From Alphaproteobacteria bacterium (GTDB lineage Bacteria; Pseudomonadota; Alphaproteobacteria; Rhodobacterales; Rhodobacteraceae), in NCBI GenBank assembly GCA_024277955.1, contig JAJRUE010000117.1, forward strand, positions 1-15,025: 15,025 nucleotides of DNA, given 5' to 3'. The translations under genes and the position numbers were made by a program. Of this stretch, positions 7,926 to 14,556 are shown in pieces. Within the stretch, counting starts at the first letter, position 1; every line of letters starts with the position of its first letter. The notes beneath the pieces were generated by a model. That model was not told the origin of the DNA and ran no database searches. It saw only the letters and a program-made list of their open reading frames with translations.

Positions 7926-8016
7926 ATTTCTCAATAACTGCGGCTTTTGCAACAATTTATTTGTCAACGTTTACACAAGATGTTAACGAAAGTTGTAAAT
8001 TAATTTTCTCGCAACT
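7926..8016. promoter_or_regulatory. AT-rich divergent control region with a dyad and ScfR-like half-sites
   Basis: The 317-base gap 7826-8142 separates the leftward transporter operon from the rightward regulator gene. Its middle is sharply AT-rich compared with the rest of the window. TTTACA (7970-7975), GTTAAC (7982-7987) and TGTAAA (7994-7999) share one centre at 7984.5, forming a 30-base interrupted dyad. Just upstream, TTTGCAAC (7946-7953) and TTTGTCAA (7960-7967) are spaced by six bases. They resemble the paired TTTGCAAA sites used by the R. sphaeroides ScfR regulator PccR, which are spaced by four. AGTTG (7991-7995) and CAACT (8012-8016) form a further inverted pair. No convincing -35/-10 pair stands out on either strand. 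Confidence 0.5.
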
Positions 8017-8142
8017 GCAGAAAGCCGTTGAAATGCCAGTGTTTTCACGCGCTTTGGGGGCCTGTTTGGCGCCATGCGGGCCGGGCCTGCGGCGGCGTTC
8101 CCGGGCAGGTCGGGGGCCGGGGGTTGGGCCGGGGGCGGCGGT

Positions 8143-9543
8143 ATGGCGCGGATAACCCTGACCGGCAGCCGCATTCGCGAACGCCGCCTGGCGCTGGACA
8201 TCCGCCAGGCGGAACTGGCGCGCCGGGTCGGCGTGTCGCCGGCCTATCTGAACCTGATCGAACACAACCGACGGAAAATCGGCGGAAAACTGTTGATCGA
8301 CATCGCCGCGCAGCTGGGGGTCGATGCGGCGCAGCTGGCCGAAGGCGCGCAGGTCGCGCTGCTCGAAGCGATGTCCGACGCCGCCGCCGCCCACCCGGAA
8401 GCCGGCGCCGAACTGCCCGCGATCGAGGAATTCGCCGGCCGGTTTCCGGGCTGGGCCGGGCTGATCGGCGCGCTGCACCGCAGAAACGGCGCGCTGGAAC
8501 AGACCGTCACCGTGCTCAGCGACCGGCTGACCCACGACCCGCAGCTGGCCGCCTCGCTGCACGAGGTGCTGTCGGTGGTGACCGCGATCCGGTCGACCTC
8601 GGCGATCCTCACCGACAAGGCCGGGGTCGATCCGGAATGGCAGGCCCGCTTTCACCGCAACCTTTACGAAGACAGCCGCCGGCTGGCCGAAAGCGCCCAG
8701 GCGCTGGTCGCCTATCTGGACGCGGCCGAAGCCCAGGCCGAAGACGACGCCGCCCAGGCGCCGGCCCTGCCGCTCGAAGAGCTCGAGGCCTGGCTGGCGG
8801 CGCGCGGCTATCATGTGGCCGAACTCGAAGGTGACGCGGCGCTGACGCCCGAGGCGCTGCTGGCCGACGAAAAGACGTTGTCGCGCTCGCCCACGACGCG
8901 GGTTTTCGCGCTGCACTACCTGGAAAGCTACCTGGCGGACGCGCGCCGGGTGCCGCTGGCGGCGCTGCGCCGGGCGCTGGCGGAAACCGGGGCCGACCCG
9001 CTGGCCCTGGCGGCGCGGTTCGACTGCGACCTGGCCTGCGTGCTGCGCCGGCTGGCGGCGCTGCCGGGTGGGGCGGGGGCGGATGGGGCACTGCCGGGGA
9101 TGCCGGAAATCGGGCTGGTGTGCTGCGACGGGTCGGGCACGTTGACCTTCCGCAAGCCGATCGAGGGCTTCGCGATCCCGCGCTTTGGCGCCGCCTGCCC
9201 GCTATGGCCGCTGTTTCAGGCCTTGTCGCGCCCGGCGACGCCGATCCGGATGTGGCTGGAACAGGCCGGCTACCGGCCCCGGCGATACCTGTCCTATGCG
9301 GTGGCCCAGCCGTTGCCGCGGGCGGATTTTTCGGTGCCGCAGACCTTTGGCGCGACCATGCTGATCCTGCCCGAAACCGCGCTGACGGGCGATGCCCTGG
9401 ACGGGTCCGGCGGCGGCGAAAGGGGCGAGGCGGGCGGCGGTTCCGGCGGCGCGCCGCTTGGGATCGGGGTCAGTTGCCGGATCTGCCCGCGCCAGGGCTG
9501 CGCAGCCCGGCGCGAACCGTCGATCCTGACCGACGGGTTCTGA
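8143..9543 (+). CDS. XRE-family transcriptional regulator, ScfR-like (short-chain acyl-CoA responsive type)
   Basis: A 466-aa protein when started at ATG 8143 (MARITLTGSRIRERR), the normal entry to the helix-turn-helix. An ATG at 8074 would add a low-complexity Gly/Ala leader. Residues 11-65 form an XRE/HTH_3 DNA-binding domain (QAELARRVGVSPAYLNLIEH). Residues 95-193 are helical. Within them, 139-191 resembles a histidine-kinase dimerisation hairpin with His140-Glu141. Residues 248-305 look like a decayed M78/IrrE-type domain without a metal-binding HExxH. Residues 325-462 match the ScfR/DUF2083 C-terminal region and end in CRICPRQGCAARREPS, the Cys motif typical of the family, with a Gly-rich insert at 422-439. 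Characterised ScfR members (PccR, RamB) sense acyl-CoA status and control propionate or acetate genes. The divergent operon ending in acs is the likely target, by inference. Confidence 0.88.
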   Translation: MARITLTGSRIRERRLALDIRQAELARRVGVSPAYLNLIEHNRRKIGGKLLIDIAAQLGVDAAQLAEGAQVALLEAMSDAAAAHPEAGAELPAIEEFAGRFPGWAGLIGALHRRNGALEQTVTVLSDRLTHDPQLAASLHEVLSVVTAIRSTSAILTDKAGVDPEWQARFHRNLYEDSRRLAESAQALVAYLDAAEAQAEDDAAQAPALPLEELEAWLAARGYHVAELEGDAALTPEALLADEKTLSRSPTTRVFALHYLESYLADARRVPLAALRRALAETGADPLALAARFDCDLACVLRRLAALPGGAGADGALPGMPEIGLVCCDGSGTLTFRKPIEGFAIPRFGAACPLWPLFQALSRPATPIRMWLEQAGYRPRRYLSYAVAQPLPRADFSVPQTFGATMLILPETALTGDALDGSGGGERGEAGGGSGGAPLGIGVSCRICPRQGCAARREPSILTDGF

Positions 9544-9636
9544 GGCGCGCGCGGGCGTGGGGGCTGGGCGAGCCGGGCGCGATCCACGCACCACCGGGGG
9601 CGGCGCGGCTGGCCCGGGGCGATCGGGCGGTTGGTT

Positions 9637-9665
9637 TTGACAGGGCCGGTTTTCCCGGCAATAGT
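9637..9665 (+). promoter_or_regulatory. Candidate sigma70-type promoter for the receiver/kinase cluster
   Basis: A perfect -35 box TTGACA (9637-9642), a 17-base spacer and a -10-like AATAGT (9660-9665, four of six consensus bases). The receiver start codon is at 9702, with GGGGAGGGG as its ribosome site. The spacer contains a small dyad, GCCGG (9645-9649) with CCGGC (9655-9659), which could be an operator. Confidence 0.55.
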
Positions 9666-9701
9666 CGCAGCGACCATTGCAGACCCGCGGGGAGGGGCGT
9701 C

Positions 9702-10070
9702 ATGGGCAAGAAGATTCTCTTGATCGAGGATGAACCCAACATCACCGAGGCGATCCGCTTCATCCTGTCGCGCGACGGCTTCGCGGTGGACACCCATGCC
9801 GACGGCTCGACCGCGCTGGACGCGATCCGCGCGCGCGCGCCCGACATGGTGATCCTGGACGTGATGCTGCCCAACCGGTCGGGCTTTGACATCCTGCGCG
9901 ACCTGCGCGCCGAAGCGCCGCTGCGCGATCTGCCGGTGCTGATGCTGACCGCGCGCGGCCAGAAGCGCGACCGCGAACTGGCCGAACGCTACGGCGCCAG
10001 CCGCTTTATGACCAAGCCGTTTTCCAATGCCGACGTGCTCGCCTCGGTGCGCGAGCTGACCGGGACATGA
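9702..10070 (+). CDS. Single-domain response regulator (CheY-like receiver)
   Basis: A 122-aa protein that is only a receiver domain. The acidic pocket is Glu9-Asp10, the phospho-acceptor is Asp53 (VILDVMLP), the switch Thr is T83 (MLTARG), and the conserved Lys is K105 (FMTKPF). No output domain follows, because the stop codon overlaps the next start as ATGA. The start at ATG 9702 is fixed by GGGGAGGGG a few bases upstream and by the standard MGKKILLIEDE beginning. It is co-transcribed with a small membrane protein and the SLC5-type histidine kinase, which should be its cognate kinase. In gamma-proteobacterial CrbS/MxtR systems the partner (CrbR/ErdR) has a LuxR-type DNA-binding domain. Its absence here means the signal must pass by protein contact, by a further phosphotransfer, or through another regulator. 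Confidence 0.93.
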   Translation: MGKKILLIEDEPNITEAIRFILSRDGFAVDTHADGSTALDAIRARAPDMVILDVMLPNRSGFDILRDLRAEAPLRDLPVLMLTARGQKRDRELAERYGASRFMTKPFSNADVLASVRELTGT

Positions 10071-10345
10071 GCGCGATGAAGCCCCCGGCGCCGGTTTTCC
10101 TGGCCCGGACCGGCTATCGGCTGCGCCGGCTGATGGACGCAGCCCGGGTGCTGCCGCTGGCCGGGGCCTTCCTGTTCATGCTGCCGCTGTTGTGGGGCGG
10201 GGGGGCGACACGCAGGGCGGTGCTGTTCGTGTTCGCGGTCTGGCTGGGGCTGATCGTGGTCGCGGCGATCCTGTCGCGCCCGCTTGGCCGGGTCGATGCG
10301 CGTCCCGAACCAGACGACCACGCCGGCGGCGACGCGGAGCGCTGA
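10067..10345 (+). CDS. Small two-helix membrane protein coupled to receiver and SLC5-kinase
   Basis: A 92-aa protein with two hydrophobic segments, about residues 28-45 (VLPLAGAFLFMLPLLWGG) and 49-69 (RRAVLFVFAVWLGLIVVAAIL). They are joined by a very short turn, so it probably forms a helical hairpin. The N-terminal 27 residues are basic and the tail is Asp/Glu/Arg-rich, suggesting both ends in the cytoplasm. The start overlaps the receiver stop (ATGA at 10067-10070) and the kinase ATG lies one base after its stop codon, so all three are probably translated in a coupled way. Some SLC5 solute symporters have two-helix small subunits (DUF4212). This protein has the same size and position, but I cannot show homology. 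An accessory role for the sensor's symporter-like domain is inferred. Confidence 0.8.
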   Translation: MSAMKPPAPVFLARTGYRLRRLMDAARVLPLAGAFLFMLPLLWGGGATRRAVLFVFAVWLGLIVVAAILSRPLGRVDARPEPDDHAGGDAER

Positions 10346-10346
10346 G

Positions 10347-13049
10347 ATGGTGTCCTTCAACATCCTGCTGGCGGTCAGCCTGCTTTACGTGGCGCTGTTG
10401 TTCGTGGTCGCCTTCGTGGCCGAGAAACGCGCCGAGGCAGGCCGGCTGGGCTGGCTGCGCTCGCCCGCGGTCTACACGCTGTCGCTGTCGATCTACTGCA
10501 CCGCCTGGACGTTTTACGGCGCGGTCGGATATGCGGCGCGTTCCGGGCTGGAATTCGTCACCATCTACCTGGGGCCGACCCTGGTCATGGTTGGCTGGTG
10601 GTGGTTCCTGCGCAAGCTGGTGCGGGTCGGGCGGACCCAGCGGATCACCTCGATCGCCGACCTGATTTCGTCGCGCTACGGCAAGTCGAACGCGCTGGGC
10701 GTACTGGTCACGGTGATGGCGGTGGTCGGCACCACGCCCTATATTGCGCTGCAACTTCAGTCGGTTACCCTGTCTTTCGCGGTTTTCGCTGGGGAACGGC
10801 CGCAAAGCTGGTCGCTGGCCGATCTGAATTACACCGCGCTGTGGGTCGCCGGCGGGCTGGCGCTGTTCACCATCATTTTCGGCACCCGCAACCTGGACGC
10901 CAACGAACGCCACCACGGGGTTGTCACAGCGATCGCGCTGGAGGCCATCGTCAAGCTGACCGCGCTGCTTGCGGTGGGGGTGTTCGTGGTCTGGGGGGTG
11001 GCCTCGGGGCCCGCCGACATCCTCGATCGGATCGAGGCGTCGCCGATCGCCGACTGGCGCTTGCAGGGCGACCGCTGGGTGGCGCTCTTGTTCCTGTCGG
11101 GGGTGGCCTTTATCAGCCTGCCGCGGATGTTTCAGGTGCTGGTGGTGGAAAACTCGGACGAGCGCCACCTGGCCACCGCCAGCTGGGCCTTTCCGCTGTA
11201 TCTGTTCCTGATCAGCCTGTTCGTGGTGCCGATCGCCGTGGTCGGCCTGTCGGAGCTTCCGGCGGGCGCCAACCCGGACCTTTTCGTGCTGACCGTGCCG
11301 CTGTCGTTCAACGCCGAGGGCCTGGCGATGCTGTCCTTTCTGGGCGGGTTTTCGTCGGCCACCTCGATGGTGATCGTGGCGGCGATCGCGCTGTCGACGA
11401 TGGTGTCGAACCACATGGTGATGCCGGTCTGGCTGGCGCTGCGCGGCGGGCGCGGGGCGATGGTTTCGGGCGATGTGCGCCATGTGGTGCTGCTGTCGCG
11501 GCGCATCTCGATCGGGGCGATCCTGGCGCTGGGCTACCTGTATTACCGGTTCTCCGGCGGCTCGGAAGCGCTGGCCTCGATCGGGCTGATCGCCTTCACC
11601 GGGGTGGCGCAGGTGCTGCCGGCGCTGGTGGGGGGCATCTTCTGGCGCGGGGCGACCCGGGCGGGGGCGGCGGCGGGGTTGGTGATCGGCTTTGCGGTCT
11701 GGGCCTATTCGATGTTCATCCCCAGCTTTGGCGAAAGCGCGCTGATGAGCGCATCCGTGCTGGCCGACGGCCCCTTCGGCATCGGCTGGCTGCGCCCGCA
11801 GGCGCTTTTCGGCATCACCGGGCTGGATCCGCTGGTGCATGCGGTGTTCTGGTCGATGGCGCTCAACACCATCGCCTTTGTGCTTGGGTCGCTGGCCAGC
11901 TTTCCCGGCCCGCTCGAACGTCTGCAGGGCGCGCAGTTCGTCAATGTCTTCGACCATTCGGCCGCCGCGCGCGGCTGGCACGGCGGCGCTGCCGAGGCCG
12001 AGGATCTGCTGATCATGGCCCAGCGCATCATCGGCGCGCAGGAAGCCCAGGCGCTGTTCCAGAACGAAAGCCGGGCCCAGGGGCGCGAAGGCTACCTGCC
12101 CGACGTGACCCCCGATTTCATCGAGCGCCTCGAACGCGAACTGACCGGCTCGGTGGGGGCGGCGACGGCGCATGCGATGCTGGCCCAGATCATCGGCGGC
12201 TCGGCGGTATCGGTGCAGGATCTGATGGCGGTGGCCGACGAGACGGCGCAGATGCTGGAATATTCCAGCCAGCTCGAGGCCAAGTCCCGCGAACTGGCCC
12301 GCACCGCCCGCCAGCTGCGCGACGCCAACGCCAAACTGACCGAACTCTCGGTGCAAAAGGACGCCTTTCTCAGCCAGATCAGCCACGAGCTGCGCACGCC
12401 GATGACCTCGATCCGGGCGTTTTCCGAAATCCTGATGGAAGGCGCCGGCATGCCCGCCGAAGAGCAGCGCAAGTATTCGGGCATCATCCATGACGAAACC
12501 ATCCGGCTGACCCGGCTGCTGGACGACCTGCTGGACCTGAGCGTGCTCGAGGCGGGGCAGGTGACGCTCAACTTCCAGCGCGCGGCCCTGGGCGATGTGC
12601 TGGACCGGGCGGTGGCGGCGGCGCAACCGCTGGGGGCGGCGCGCCGGATCGCCATCCGCCGCGACCAGGCGGGGGACGCGGTCAGTGTGCATACCGATAC
12701 CGACCGGCTGCGCCAGGTGTTCATCAACATCATCTCGAACGCCCAGAAATACTGCGACGCCGAGGCGCCGGAACTGTCGATCCGCACCCGGCGGCGCGGC
12801 GACATGGTGCAGGTGGACTTCGTCGACAACGGCTCGGGCATCGGCAAGAGCGGCCAGGACGTGATCTTCGAGAAGTTTTCGCGCCTGGCCGAATCTTCGC
12901 CCGCCGAGGGCGCCGGGCTGGGGCTGGCGATCTGCCGCGAGATCATGCTGAAGCTTGGCGGCAAGATCAGCTATCTGCCGGGGCAGGGCGGGGCGGCCTT
13001 TCGGGTGGTGCTGCCGATCAGCGCCCCGGATGCGCGCGCCGCCGAGTGA
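10347..13049 (+). CDS. SLC5-STAC sensor histidine kinase (CrbS/MxtR-type)
   Basis: A 900-aa inner-membrane protein with GGAG (10336-10339) seven bases before ATG 10347. Residues 1-520 are a sodium:solute symporter (SLC5) domain with about a dozen hydrophobic helices (LSIYCTAWTFYGAVGYAARSG, then TPYIALQLQSVT). Residues about 550-635 fit the STAC linker (AEDLLIMAQRIIGAQEAQALF... then TGSVGAATAHAMLAQIIGG). A coiled coil leads to HisKA with phospho-acceptor His680 (SHELRTP). The ATPase domain shows the N box (Asn798), G1 DNGSGIG (827-833) and G2 GAGLGLA (855-861). Unlike CrbS, CbrA and MxtR, no PAS domain sits between STAC and HisKA, and there is no attached receiver. By family knowledge it couples sensing or transport of a small solute to phosphorylation. 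The acs operon and ScfR-like gene suggest acetate or another short-chain acid as the signal. Confidence 0.93.
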   Translation: MVSFNILLAVSLLYVALLFVVAFVAEKRAEAGRLGWLRSPAVYTLSLSIYCTAWTFYGAVGYAARSGLEFVTIYLGPTLVMVGWWWFLRKLVRVGRTQRITSIADLISSRYGKSNALGVLVTVMAVVGTTPYIALQLQSVTLSFAVFAGERPQSWSLADLNYTALWVAGGLALFTIIFGTRNLDANERHHGVVTAIALEAIVKLTALLAVGVFVVWGVASGPADILDRIEASPIADWRLQGDRWVALLFLSGVAFISLPRMFQVLVVENSDERHLATASWAFPLYLFLISLFVVPIAVVGLSELPAGANPDLFVLTVPLSFNAEGLAMLSFLGGFSSATSMVIVAAIALSTMVSNHMVMPVWLALRGGRGAMVSGDVRHVVLLSRRISIGAILALGYLYYRFSGGSEALASIGLIAFTGVAQVLPALVGGIFWRGATRAGAAAGLVIGFAVWAYSMFIPSFGESALMSASVLADGPFGIGWLRPQALFGITGLDPLVHAVFWSMALNTIAFVLGSLASFPGPLERLQGAQFVNVFDHSAAARGWHGGAAEAEDLLIMAQRIIGAQEAQALFQNESRAQGREGYLPDVTPDFIERLERELTGSVGAATAHAMLAQIIGGSAVSVQDLMAVADETAQMLEYSSQLEAKSRELARTARQLRDANAKLTELSVQKDAFLSQISHELRTPMTSIRAFSEILMEGAGMPAEEQRKYSGIIHDETIRLTRLLDDLLDLSVLEAGQVTLNFQRAALGDVLDRAVAAAQPLGAARRIAIRRDQAGDAVSVHTDTDRLRQVFINIISNAQKYCDAEAPELSIRTRRRGDMVQVDFVDNGSGIGKSGQDVIFEKFSRLAESSPAEGAGLGLAICREIMLKLGGKISYLPGQGGAAFRVVLPISAPDARAAE

Positions 13050-13163
13050 GCGGGCCGCGGGCCGCGGGCGTCGGGGCGAGGGCTGGTCAGGGGGGCGTAA
13101 ACCCTTTGGTAACCGTGTCTTGCGATGTTCGGGGCCAAGCTGTGCTGCGAGAACGGGCAAGAA

Positions 13164-14246
13164 ATGCCGGACGACACTTCCTCAGACGTGCTGCGCCGCA
13201 AGATCGGGGTGCCACCCGACCCGCTGGCGCTGGCCGGCATGACCCCTGCCAAGGCGTTACGCCTGGCGGTGACGCGCGCCGCCGAAGAAGGGGCGTCGAT
13301 GGTGGCGACGCTCACCGGCTTTGAACAGGAACGCCTGTCGCTGGAACAGGTGCTGCAAACGCTCGACGATCCGGCGCTGGTGCTCGAACTGTCCAACGGC
13401 GGGGCGCTGATCGGGCTGGCGATCTGGAACATCGCGGCGCTGTCGGCGGTGGTGGAACAGCTGATCACCGGGCGCGTGGTGCCGCGCGACCCCGACCGCC
13501 GGGTGCCGACGCGCACCGACGCGGCGGTGGTATGCGGGATGATGGATCGCATCCTGCAGCGCTTTGATGCCGAAATGAGCACCGCCGACGACCAGCCGCC
13601 GGTGACCGGGTTTCGCGCACGCGGCGTGGTCGAGGATGCGCGCGCGGCGGCGCTGATGCTGGCGGACATGGACTATCGCCAGTACCGGCTGACCATCGAC
13701 TTTGCCGAGGGCGCGCGCAGCGGCGTACTGCGGCTGATCTTTCCCTGGGCGTCGGCGGGCAGCGCCAGGGATCCCGCCGCCGCCGGCGACCAGTGGCGCC
13801 GCGAATGGCAGGCGGCGGTGCGCGGCAGCAAGGTCGAACTGCGCGCGGTGCTCTACCGTCTGACCTTGCCGCTGGCCGAGCTTGAAGCCCTGGCCCCCGG
13901 TCTGGTCCTGCCGATTCCGCAGGATGCCATCGATCAGGTGTCGCTCGAAGGCGTGGATGGCCGCCAGGTGGCGACGTCCAGGCTGGGTCAGGTCAATGGC
14001 CACCGCGCGTTGCGCCTGCGCATGCCCGAGGGCGACAATGCCTCTGCCGCCCCCGATCCCGCCCCCCAGGCCCTGGCCGCCGCCCCGCAAGAGGCGCCCG
14101 AGCCGACCGTGCCCGAGCCGTCCGGCACGGCTCCGCCCCAGCCCCCCGTGCCCGGGGCCGGCGATGTGGCCCAACCCGGCCCGCCGGCGGTCGCGGATGC
14201 GCCGGTCGCCGGCGACACCCAGGTTCCCGCGCCGGTCCCGGTGTGA
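13164..14246 (+). CDS. FliM/FliN-family flagellar motor switch-like protein
   Basis: A 360-aa protein when started at ATG 13164 (MPDDTSSDVLRRKIG). An in-frame ATG at 13125 would add 13 residues, and neither has a good ribosome site. Residues 27-200 resemble the FliM middle domain (GVVEDARAAALMLADMDYRQYRLTIDF, split around 154-180). Residues 215-287 are a SpoA/FliN C-terminal domain (VELRAVLYRLTLPLAELEAL, then LGQVNGHRALRLRMP). Residues from about 293 to the end are a Pro/Ala-rich, probably disordered tail. Canonical FliM carries an N-terminal CheY-binding motif; I see none. SpoA domains build the rotor C-ring and also occur in type III secretion sorting platforms. No other flagellar gene is visible here, so it is an isolated member. 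It starts 114 bases after the kinase gene. Confidence 0.8.
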   Translation: MPDDTSSDVLRRKIGVPPDPLALAGMTPAKALRLAVTRAAEEGASMVATLTGFEQERLSLEQVLQTLDDPALVLELSNGGALIGLAIWNIAALSAVVEQLITGRVVPRDPDRRVPTRTDAAVVCGMMDRILQRFDAEMSTADDQPPVTGFRARGVVEDARAAALMLADMDYRQYRLTIDFAEGARSGVLRLIFPWASAGSARDPAAAGDQWRREWQAAVRGSKVELRAVLYRLTLPLAELEALAPGLVLPIPQDAIDQVSLEGVDGRQVATSRLGQVNGHRALRLRMPEGDNASAAPDPAPQALAAAPQEAPEPTVPEPSGTAPPQPPVPGAGDVAQPGPPAVADAPVAGDTQVPAPVPV

Positions 14247-14268
14247 CGCCGCAGGATCAGGCAAATTA

Positions 14269-14393
14269 ATTCTGCGCGGCCAGCACGAAAGGTGCTTCAT
14301 CACAGCGTCTCGGGCCGCTTGGAAAGGGAACCAGCCGTCGCGCGCGTTCCGAACCGCTGAATTTTCGCACCTTTCGCGCCGGCGGTGCAGGAT
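14269..14393. repeat. Nested inverted repeats; candidate structured RNA or small palindromic element
   Basis: The 310-base noncoding gap 14247-14556 holds concentric complementary segments. ATTCTGC (14269-14275) pairs with GCAGGAT (14387-14393, one G-T). GCC (14279-14281) pairs with GGC (14381-14383). A 13-base arm starting GCACGAAAGG (14283-14295) pairs with 14367-14379 with one mismatch. CAGCG (14303-14307) pairs with CGCTG (14355-14359), and GGAAC (14327-14331) with GTTCC (14346-14350). An alternative local hairpin, GCAGGATC (14387-14394) with GATCCTGC (14399-14406), uses one of the same arms, so the two folds exclude each other. GCAGGATC also occurs at 14251-14258. No coding frame or known riboswitch family is recognised. 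Confidence 0.6.
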
Positions 14394-14492
14394 CGGTGGA
14401 TCCTGCCCCTGAAGCGCGCGCGGCCGGCGCACCCGGTCAGGGAAAGCCGGGGGGGCGCGCTTGCGCGTCGGGCCGGGGCTGGCGCGGGGGCG

Positions 14493-14506
14493 TTGACTTG
14501 GGTCAA
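14493..14506 (+). promoter_or_regulatory. FNR/FnrL-type operator
   Basis: TTGACTTGGGTCAA is a TTGAC-N4-GTCAA dyad, a close match to the TTGAT-N4-ATCAA family recognised by FNR-type regulators; alphaproteobacterial FnrL sites often have C/G at the fifth position. Its centre (14499.5) lies 41.5 bases upstream of the start point predicted from the -10 box at 14529-14534. Confidence 0.72.
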
Positions 14507-14528
14507 GGCGCGCCTCTTTGGGATGGGC

Positions 14529-14534
14529 GATAAT
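14529..14534 (+). promoter_or_regulatory. -10 box of the DksA-like gene promoter
   Basis: GATAAT matches five of six bases of TATAAT. No -35 box sits at the normal spacing, as expected if an activator bound at 14493-14506 replaces it. The start point would be near 14541, giving a leader of about 16 bases that contains the ribosome site AAAGGAGG (14543-14550). Confidence 0.65.
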
Positions 14535-14556
14535 CGGGAGTGAAAGGAGGTGCCAG

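Noticed and set aside
7939..7967. Minus-strand TTGACA (7967-7962) as the -35 box of the transporter operon
   Set aside because: At 17 bases spacing the -10 position reads GCCGCA; no acceptable -10 box was found.
13108..13114. GGTAACC as a possible CtrA half-site upstream of the FliM-like gene
   Set aside because: It deviates from the GGTTAA-type half-site and has no second half at the right spacing.
10176..13160. Minus-strand open frame of 994 codons opposite the histidine kinase
   Set aside because: Arg/His/Gln/Pro-rich translation with no motif; the plus strand encodes complete SLC5, STAC, HisKA and ATPase domains.
14283..14340. Possible cobalamin-type riboswitch (GGTGC followed by AGGGAA)
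   Set aside because: The B12-box context and the rest of the conserved core are missing and the downstream gene is not cobalamin-related. Two short matches are not enough.
14387..14406. GCAGGATC/GATCCTGC hairpin as an intrinsic terminator
   Set aside because: The stem is perfect but is followed by CCCTGAAG rather than a T run. It was kept only as an alternative fold of the nested structure.
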